From: JANNFX01 sp031380225
GTDB lineage: Bacteria > Pseudomonadota > Alphaproteobacteria > Rhizobiales > Hyphomicrobiaceae
DNA: 33,058 nt
Direction of reading: 5' to 3'
Assembly (NCBI GenBank): GCA_031380225.1
Contig: JANNFX010000025.1
Location: 1-33,058 of the forward strand
The notes below the pieces were generated by a model that was not told the DNA's origin, ran no database searches, and was given only the letters and a program-made list of their open reading frames with translations. Made by a program: the position numbers and the translations under genes. Numbering within the stretch: the first letter of the stretch is position 1; each line of letters opens with the position of its first letter. This document shows positions 27,965 through 33,058 of the stretch, one piece after another.

Positions 27965-28189
27965 TTAGGTGAACAGCAACAGGAACGCGATGAGGAGCGC
28001 AAAGATACCCAGCGCTTCCGTCACGGCGAAGCCGAAAATCAAGCGGCCGAACTGGCCATCAGCGGCCGATGGGTTGCGGAGCGCGCCCTGCAAGAACTGG
28101 CCGAAAAGGTTGCCAACGCCGATGGCGGCGGCGCCCGTACCGATGGCGGCGAGGCCGGCACCGATCATCTTTGCTGCTGCTGGATCCAT
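27965..28189 (-). CDS. atpE: ATP synthase Fo subunit c
   Basis: Subunit c forms the proton-driven rotor ring. The 74-residue hairpin has two helices. The first is glycine-rich (GAGLAAIGTGAAAIGVGNLF), and the polar loop is RNPS. The second helix carries the essential carboxylate Glu in FAVTEALGIFALLIAF. The residues around the carboxylate show no Na+-binding pattern that I can recognise, so proton coupling is likely. CCTTTGAGTT precedes a good AAAGGAGAC ribosome-binding site (about 28193-28201 read on the minus strand), the strongest in the operon, as expected for the most abundant subunit. Confidence 0.96.
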   Translation of the reverse strand: MDPAAAKMIGAGLAAIGTGAAAIGVGNLFGQFLQGALRNPSAADGQFGRLIFGFAVTEALGIFALLIAFLLLFT

Positions 28190-28248
28190 TCTAGTCTCCT
28201 TTGAGTTAAGCTAATGGTTGAACGTGACGTGCGCGAGGTAATCTGGAT

Positions 28249-29034
28249 TTAGTGGCCCGGATGCAGCGCATCGTTGAGGTACATGCAGGTCAACATCGTG
28301 AAGACGTAGGCCTGCAGGAAAGCGACAAGAAACTCGAGCGCTGTCAGGCCCGTCGCTGCAGCAAGCGGCAACAGCGCGAGACCCTTAACGGCGCCAGCAG
28401 CGCCGAGCAGCATGATGATGAAGCCAGCGAACACTTTTAGCGTGATGTGTCCGGCCAGCATGTTGGCGAACAAACGCACCGAATGGCTCAATGGCCGCGA
28501 GAAGAACGAGATGATTTCGATCAGCACAACAAGCGGTAGCACGAAAATCGGCACACCCGATGGCACAAACAATTTCAAGAAGCCGAGGCCATTTTTCCAG
28601 AAGCCAACCAGCAGCACCGTGATGAACACAAGTCCTGCGAGTGCGGCTGTAACAGCCAGGTGGCTGGTGACCGTAAATGCTCCCGGGATCATGCCGAGCA
28701 TGTTGCAGGCGAAGATAAACATAAACAGTGTGAATACGAGCGGGAAGAACTTCATGCCCTGCTCGCCCATGCTGTCGCGAACCATATTGGCGACGAATTC
28801 ATAGGCCTGCTCGGCGATGGATTGCAGGCGCGACGGAACCAGAGCGCGGCCCTTGATCGCGAACAATAAGAAGCCAACGACCGAAAGCACGGCCAGAACC
28901 ATGTATAGCGCCGAGTTCGTGAACGCCGCGTCGTAGCCGAACAAATTGAAATCAAAATAGCGATGGATGTCGAACTGATGGATCGGGTCCGGCATTCCGC
29001 CGCCGCCACCATGACCTGCTTCTTCTGCTGCCAC
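28249..29034 (-). CDS. atpB: ATP synthase Fo subunit a
   Basis: Subunit a provides the two proton half-channels. The 261-residue protein begins with a Gly-rich stretch (EEAGHGGGGGMPDPIHQFDI) and membrane helices follow. The essential arginine lies in the segment FSRPLSHSVRLFANMLAGHI, and the last helices read LEFLVAFLQAYVFTMLTCMY. It lies between atpI and atpE with short gaps. It looks complete. Confidence 0.95.
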   Translation of the reverse strand: MAAEEAGHGGGGGMPDPIHQFDIHRYFDFNLFGYDAAFTNSALYMVLAVLSVVGFLLFAIKGRALVPSRLQSIAEQAYEFVANMVRDSMGEQGMKFFPLVFTLFMFIFACNMLGMIPGAFTVTSHLAVTAALAGLVFITVLLVGFWKNGLGFLKLFVPSGVPIFVLPLVVLIEIISFFSRPLSHSVRLFANMLAGHITLKVFAGFIIMLLGAAGAVKGLALLPLAAATGLTALEFLVAFLQAYVFTMLTCMYLNDALHPGH

Positions 29035-29045
29035 GTCAGTTCCCC

Positions 29046-29459
29046 TCAGTCGTCATCGTCATCAGCGGCAGACCGGCCGATATCGCCGTCCGTCTGCCGT
29101 TTAATCTCACCCTGCATTTGCGAAAACGCCCTCGTTACATTGAGAACGCCAGCCGCAAAGCCCGCAATAAAGAACGCCAGAAACAGCCAAGGCTTGGTGC
29201 CGAGCCACTGGTCCAGCAAGTAGCCAATCACGCCCCCGACCAGGATAGCGGCCACCAATTCCGACGACATTCGAAGCCCGTACGCCATGCCACGGTTTTG
29301 CATGGCCCGGTCTTGCTGCGCTTCAATCTCGTCCTGCTTCGTGCCTTGCACCTTGCCGAGCTTCGACCCGAGATCGCGTGAGCGGCGCTCGAATTCAGCC
29401 CGCTCCTCAGGAGATAGCTGACCCGTCGGAGGGTTCGACCCCTTGGGTGCTTCCGGCAT
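29046..29459 (-). CDS. atpI: ATP synthase protein I (AtpI)
   Basis: AtpI helps assemble the c-ring and is not part of the final enzyme. The 137-residue protein has a charged N-terminal half (LSPEERAEFERRSRDLGSKL) and then two membrane helices (SSELVAAILVGGVIGYLLDQ and KPWLFLAFFIAGFAAGVLNV). It ends in a run of aspartates (AADDDDD). ATG 29459 is chosen because it gives the family start MPEAPK. The frame is open to 29564 through a region that looks untranslated. It is the first gene of the Fo operon, with 11 bases to atpB. Confidence 0.9.
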   Translation of the reverse strand: MPEAPKGSNPPTGQLSPEERAEFERRSRDLGSKLGKVQGTKQDEIEAQQDRAMQNRGMAYGLRMSSELVAAILVGGVIGYLLDQWLGTKPWLFLAFFIAGFAAGVLNVTRAFSQMQGEIKRQTDGDIGRSAADDDDD

Positions 29460-29573
29460 TGGAGTACGCCTTGGCTGGAAAAGACCGAGCTGCTTGAACG
29501 CCCTCAATCGCGGCGGACCATATGGACGGGGGTATGGGGTGTCAAGCAAACCACCGGGCGTCACAGAGACCCC

Positions 29574-29623
29574 AGGGTACGGCGAAACCGCGCAGGCGCG
29601 GCGAGGTTTGCGCGCGATACCCT
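29574..29623. other. Long stem-loop upstream of the ATP synthase operon
   Basis: Nested arms pair in order: AGGGTA/TACCCT (29574-29579 and 29618-29623), AAACC/GGTTT (29585-29589 and 29605-29609) and GCGC/GCGC inside. They make a cruciform 115 bases before the atpI start. It could be part of the atp leader, an sRNA or an intergenic repeat. The rest of the 29460-30084 gap has no convincing gene; a TTG-initiated frame at 29662-30036 encodes a possible single-helix protein but I could not support it. Confidence 0.45.
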
Positions 29624-30084
29624 AGATACCGAGCGATGCCCGTCTGAATTGGAAAAAAGGCTTAGCGGGCGCCGATTTCAGAACTGTCACGATCACCGAA
29701 ATCGCGACCGGTGTGTTCAGACAGATCGAACGATGTCATCCGTATGGCGATCGCACCAGCATTGGATGCGCGTACGGCTTCGAGCTTGGCAACGAGAGTA
29801 TCATGTGCCCGCATTTCGCTAGACCGGACACGAGCCATTGTTGGTTGGCTATGCCCCTCCGGAATCAACACGATCAACGCCAGAAAGGCACCCCATCCGG
29901 CGGACCATCTGGCCCAATAGGCACCACTGCAAGTCAGGATCGAACTGGACTTTGGCACGCCGCAAACCCTCCGCGACAGAATTACTCGGACGAGAGTAAC
30001 GAGCAGAAGTTGCCAATTTCTTAATGGGTGACCCAAAATGGATCACCGGCTCTGAGTTAGAGCAACGAGTTCAGAACACCAAAG

Positions 30085-30957
30085 CTATTCTTCGCGGTAA
30101 ACCCGTTCACGGCGCTCGTGGCGCTCCTGGGCTTCCAGCGACAAGGTTGCGATCGGCCGGGCATCCAGGCGGCGGATGCCAATCGGCTCGCCGGTTTCCT
30201 CACAATAGCCGTAGCTGCCGTCCTCAATCCGGGACAATGCGGCGTCGATTTTAGCGACTAACTTGCGCTGCCGGTCTCGCGCGCGAAGTTCCAGCGAGCG
30301 GTCGGTTTCCGACGTTGCCCGGTCTGCGAGATCGGCGTGTTGCACTGTCTCCTCGTGCAATCCGTTCAGCGTTTCCTTGGTTTCCTTGATAATGTCTTCT
30401 TTCCAAGACACCAATTTTTGCTTGAAGTACGCGCGCTGCATCTCATTCATGAACGGCTCGCCGTCTGACGGCCGGTAGTCCGGAGTAAGAATGACTGGCC
30501 CCGATCGAACTGATCCAGACTTGGCGCGTTGGGTCAACTTGCTGTCTGCTTTCTGGCTCGCCGCTCTGATTTGCGGCTTTTCGGGTAACTTCACGGCTGC
30601 AATGGCCGGCGTTTTTACAGCAACAGTCTTTGCTGCAGATTTGACAACCGCCGCCGATGCCTTCGGTGCACTAGGCTTGCTGGACAACTTAGGCGGGCCG
30701 GAGGCGACGGGCTTTCCGGCCACCTTCGATGATTGCTTGACCGCAGCTTTGATGGCTGGCTTCGCAACCGCCTGAACTGCGGCCTTGGATTTCACTGGCT
30801 TTGCCACTGCCGCCGGTGCCTTTGCTGCCGTTGCCTTGATTGCAGGAGCCTTGGCTGGCGGTGACTTAGCCACTAAAACCTGGACCGCCGTTTGCGCGGA
30901 CTTAGCGTGCGGCTTCACTGCAGTCTTTGGTGCCGATGCTTTGGTCTGTTTGCTCAT
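30085..30957 (-). CDS. dksA: DksA-type RNA polymerase-binding regulator with long Lys/Ala/Pro tail
   Basis: DksA enters the RNA polymerase secondary channel and, with ppGpp, reprogrammes transcription under starvation. The last 120 or so of 290 residues are a full DksA. They contain the coiled-coil helices (FMNEMQRAYFKQKLVSWKED), the tip region ADLADRATSETDRSLELRAR, and the finger region YGYCEETGEPIGIRRLDARP with one cysteine, as in other alphaproteobacteria. The end is AQERHERRERVYREE. About 155 N-terminal residues are low-complexity and basic (repeated AKP, KAP, KSA), like a histone H1 or AlgP tail. The usual protein has about 140 residues. The tail is in frame from ATG 30957, with no stop or ribosome-binding site at the DksA boundary. 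Confidence 0.88.
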   Translation of the reverse strand: MSKQTKASAPKTAVKPHAKSAQTAVQVLVAKSPPAKAPAIKATAAKAPAAVAKPVKSKAAVQAVAKPAIKAAVKQSSKVAGKPVASGPPKLSSKPSAPKASAAVVKSAAKTVAVKTPAIAAVKLPEKPQIRAASQKADSKLTQRAKSGSVRSGPVILTPDYRPSDGEPFMNEMQRAYFKQKLVSWKEDIIKETKETLNGLHEETVQHADLADRATSETDRSLELRARDRQRKLVAKIDAALSRIEDGSYGYCEETGEPIGIRRLDARPIATLSLEAQERHERRERVYREE

Positions 30958-31395
30958 GTCGCCGTTTTAACCCTTTAGAGGCAGGACATTCAAAGTGGGT
31001 GCACACGCTAACTGCCAAACCGCCGCAGTTTACGGCGCGCCTCTCTTGTCGCGGGCGGTGGCTGCTGTCAAGTCAAACTGCCGCCGGATTGTTTGTCCGC
31101 CTGACAATTCCAGTATAAAATGCTGCATTGTCCGTGCCACTCTCCATTCACATCGTCCTGCGGGACTACAGGTCCCACACTGAACCAAATCTGAACAGCG
31201 TTTTATCCGGACTGAAACGCGGGTTCCGGCACAAATTCGATCCCCCCCAACTATCGTTAAGGATGTCTTCAATTTTTTAATGCAATCTATGCGTGTATTT
31301 AATTCGATTGCTCAGTTTAGAGGAGACACAATAACGGAAGGCCGCACGCCTCATCGAAATTGACGCCAACAGGCTTACTCCCAACTTTTGCCAGG

Positions 31396-31538
31396 CATGA
31401 ATGGCGCCGCTCACGCTCCCCTTTAAGTGGACGCCATCTGCCGAGTCTGTCGACGTCGATCTGCTGGCATCTCCCACTGGTGCCAGCCTCCCGAAGCGCC
31501 ACTCCCTGACCTCCCTGGGGGTGGCGCTTTTCGTTTTA
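31396..31538 (+). ncRNA. Candidate small RNA with three CUCCC-loop hairpins and a terminator
   Basis: Three hairpins lie in a row. The first (31401-31437) has an 11-bp stem with one bulge and one G-U pair; its loop contains CTCCCC. The second (31463-31487) has a 7-bp stem GCTGGCA/TGCCAGC with CTCCC in the loop. The third (31494-31529) has a 9-bp stem AAGCGCCAC/GTGGCGCTT, CCTCCC in the loop, and TTTTCGTTTT after it, so it is a rho-independent terminator. CTCCC occurs five times. A TTGACG box at 31361-31366 with a poor -10 near 31384 would start transcription near 31396. CTCCC is complementary to Shine-Dalgarno sequences, as in known alphaproteobacterial anti-SD RNAs. The coding frame that opens at 31401 is probably accidental. 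Confidence 0.6.
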
Positions 31539-31583
31539 CGGCCTATGGTCCGGCGAAGTTCAACGCGGAGCCAACCGACCAAA

Positions 31584-32456
31584 ATGACCAAGCCGACCCC
31601 TGTCAGCCAGCCCAAATTCGAGGGCACAATAAACTACGTCGCGACCCGCGATCTAAAAGTCGCCGTTAACGCCGCCATCACACTGCAGCGGCCGCTTCTT
31701 ATAAAAGGTGAGCCGGGGACCGGCAAAAGCGTGCTGGCACATGAAGTTGCCAAGGCGCTCGGTGCACCGTTCATCGAGTGGCATATCAAATCGACGACAA
31801 AGGCGCAGCAAGGGCTCTACGAGTACGATGCCGTGTCACGGCTGCGCGACAGCCAACTTGGCGACGCGCGCGTGCAAAACATCGCCAATTATATCAAGCG
31901 CGGCAAACTGTGGGACGCATTTACCAATCCGGTCCGGTCCGTGCTTTTGATCGACGAAATCGACAAGGCCGATATCGAGTTCCCCAATGACTTGCTGCAG
32001 GAACTCGATCGCATGGAGTTCTTCGTTTACGAAACCGGCGAGACCATAAAGGCGACCACACGGCCGGTGGTTATCATCACCTCCAACAACGAAAAGGAAT
32101 TGCCTGACGCATTCCTGCGCCGCTGCTTTTTCCATTTCATCAAATTCCCTGATCCCGAAACAATGCAATCCATTGTCGATGTGCATTTCCCGGGATTAAA
32201 AGGCCGCCTCGTCAATGAAGCGCTGCGCGTCTTCTACGACATTCGCGAAGTGCCCGGTTTGAAGAAGAAGCCTTCGACGTCAGAGCTTTTGGATTGGTTG
32301 AAGTTGCTTCTCAATGAAGACATCGACCCCGCTACGCTGCGTGAAACCGACGGCCGCAAACTGATCCCGCCACTCGCCGGCGCGCTATTGAAAAACGAGC
32401 AAGACGTCCATTTGTTCGAACGCATCGCGTTCATGAGCCGGCGGAAGGAGGAGTAA
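31584..32456 (+). CDS. MoxR-type AAA+ ATPase
   Basis: MoxR ATPases act as chaperones that activate metal enzymes or other complexes, usually with a von Willebrand A-domain partner. The 290-residue protein has Walker A GEPGTGKSVLAHE, Walker B SVLLIDEIDKADIEFPNDLL, sensor 1 VVIITSNNEKELPDAFLRRC and a C-terminal lid domain. It resembles the CoxD-like branch often followed by a CoxE VWA gene. ATG 31584 (MTKPTPVSQPKFEG) is the family start; the frame is open to 31401 through the candidate sRNA. Only 45 bases separate it from the sRNA terminator, so it may be transcribed by read-through. AAGGAGGAG overlaps its stop codon. Confidence 0.88.
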   Translation: MTKPTPVSQPKFEGTINYVATRDLKVAVNAAITLQRPLLIKGEPGTGKSVLAHEVAKALGAPFIEWHIKSTTKAQQGLYEYDAVSRLRDSQLGDARVQNIANYIKRGKLWDAFTNPVRSVLLIDEIDKADIEFPNDLLQELDRMEFFVYETGETIKATTRPVVIITSNNEKELPDAFLRRCFFHFIKFPDPETMQSIVDVHFPGLKGRLVNEALRVFYDIREVPGLKKKPSTSELLDWLKLLLNEDIDPATLRETDGRKLIPPLAGALLKNEQDVHLFERIAFMSRRKEE

Positions 32457-32460
32457 ATAA

Positions 32461-32497
32461 CCTTGCAAATTTGAATTTGCGTGTTAAATTTGCAAGG
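32461..32497. promoter_or_regulatory. 12-bp inverted repeat directly before the AAA_14 start codon
   Basis: CCTTGCAAATTT (32461-32472) and AAATTTGCAAGG (32486-32497) are perfect inverse copies, 13 bases apart. They fill the space between the MoxR stop and ATG 32498. Inside the repeat, AATTTG recurs. AAGG abuts the ATG, too close to act as a Shine-Dalgarno. It could be an operator, a translation-blocking hairpin or an insertion end; sequence alone cannot decide. Confidence 0.7.
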
Positions 32498-33058
32498 ATG
32501 TTGAAACGCCGCCTCGAAGCCCAAATCCGCTCTGATCTCAAATCCCAAGCCGCCGTGGCGCTTCTCGGGCCGCGCCAAGTTGGCAAGACCACACTTGCGC
32601 TAGCCATCGCTGAAAGAGGTCGATCTGTTTATCTCGACCTCGAAAATTCAGCTGATCGGGACAAGCTTGCTGATCCCGAGCTTTATTTGACCGCTCACGA
32701 CGACAAGCTCGTCATCTTGGACGAAATTCAGAATGCACCCGGCCTGTTCGCGACCTTGCGCGGATTGATCGACAAAGGCCGCCGCAACGGCCGCAAGGTA
32801 GGGCGGTTCCTGTTGCTCGGTTCTGCGTCGATGGAGTTGCTGCGTCAATCATCAGAAAGTTTGGCTGGCCGCATTGCATACCGCGAATTAGCTCCGCTCG
32901 ATATCACTGAGACCGGAACGGCGAAACCCAATGCTTTATGGCTGCGCGGCGGATATCCGCAAAGCTTCCTGGCGCGCGGCGATGCCCGAAGCCTCGACTG
33001 GCGGCGCGATTTTCTGCGCACCTATCTAAGCCGCGATATCCCAGCGCTAAATCCCGGC
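32498..33058 (+). CDS. AAA_14/DUF4143-type ATP-binding protein (cut by window end)
   Basis: The frame is open to the last base, giving 187 residues of a protein usually near 400. It has Walker A LLGPRQVGKTTLALAIAE, Walker B VILDEIQNAPGLFATLRGLI, the sensor segment LLLGSASMELLRQSSESLAG, and the LWLRGGYPQSFLA region that leads into the DUF4143 half. These ATPases are common in accessory regions and their function is not known. Start ATG 32498 (MLKRRLEAQIRSDL) is the family start, although no Shine-Dalgarno has proper spacing. It follows MoxR by 41 bases, occupied by the inverted repeat. Confidence 0.88.
   Translation, partial: MLKRRLEAQIRSDLKSQAAVALLGPRQVGKTTLALAIAERGRSVYLDLENSADRDKLADPELYLTAHDDKLVILDEIQNAPGLFATLRGLIDKGRRNGRKVGRFLLLGSASMELLRQSSESLAGRIAYRELAPLDITETGTAKPNALWLRGGYPQSFLARGDARSLDWRRDFLRTYLSRDIPALNPG

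Noticed and set aside
29662..30036. Possible small membrane protein on the minus strand
   Set aside because: It starts at TTG with no ribosome-binding site, has one weak hydrophobic stretch and no recognised family; overlapping frames are equally open.
31401..31583. N-terminal extension of MoxR from ATG 31401
   Set aside because: The extension is not MoxR-like, covers the candidate sRNA and its terminator, and the family start is at 31584.

Overview
The window looks like chromosome from an alphaproteobacterium of the order Hyphomicrobiales (Rhizobiales), nearest in style to the Bradyrhizobium/Xanthobacteraceae side. I base this on protein families recalled from that order: a TIGR02301 protein, Usg, a Clp-N-like coiled-coil protein, DksA with a one-cysteine finger region, an atpI-B-E-b'-b Fo operon and a ccmIEFH operon. 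I ran no searches. There are no rRNA or tRNA genes that I can see. The base composition is moderately GC-rich, and palindromic intergenic repeats are abundant.

Layout. 1-568: repeat-rich, no convincing gene. 569-6969: recR, a membrane TIR protein, a small secreted protein diverging from a DUF2306 membrane protein, an L,D-transpeptidase, a secreted protein of unknown function, and parC. 7069-10881: an accessory block between parC and dnaB. It holds a TacA/TacT toxin-antitoxin pair, a second TIR protein broken by an in-frame amber codon, a HigB/HigA pair and a GST-like gene broken by a one-base frameshift. Two copies of the same four-arm palindromic repeat flank the TIR-HigBA-GST part. 11007-12539: dnaB.

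12556-17496 is the cytochrome c maturation operon ccmI-ccmE-ccmF-ccmH on the minus strand. Each of its three gene junctions carries a different repeat element. At ccmI/ccmE, a palindromic element flanked by a 16-bp direct repeat has duplicated the ccmE start and made a 39-codon leader ending in an ATGA overlap. At ccmE/ccmF, a four-helix-bundle (S23-type) gene sits between inverted arrays of a 7-bp repeat, and that array supplies the ccmE stop codon. At ccmF/ccmH, a repeat is read in frame into the N-terminus of CcmH.

17497-26787: small secreted or unknown proteins, an SRAP/HMCES protein, the Clp-N-like coiled-coil protein, a MarC-family protein, usg, guaA, a second (gene-less) inverted 7-bp array, tspO and an outer-membrane-type protein. 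26812-29459: ATP synthase Fo operon. 30085-30957: a DksA with a long Lys/Ala/Pro tail. 31396-31538: a candidate small RNA whose three hairpins expose CUCCC (anti-Shine-Dalgarno) motifs. 31584-33058: a MoxR-type AAA ATPase, then an AAA_14/DUF4143-type ATPase cut by the window end and preceded by a 12-bp inverted repeat.

The strongest candidates for something undescribed are the S23/heptamer cassette, the leader-creating insertion at ccmE, and the multi-hairpin RNA.
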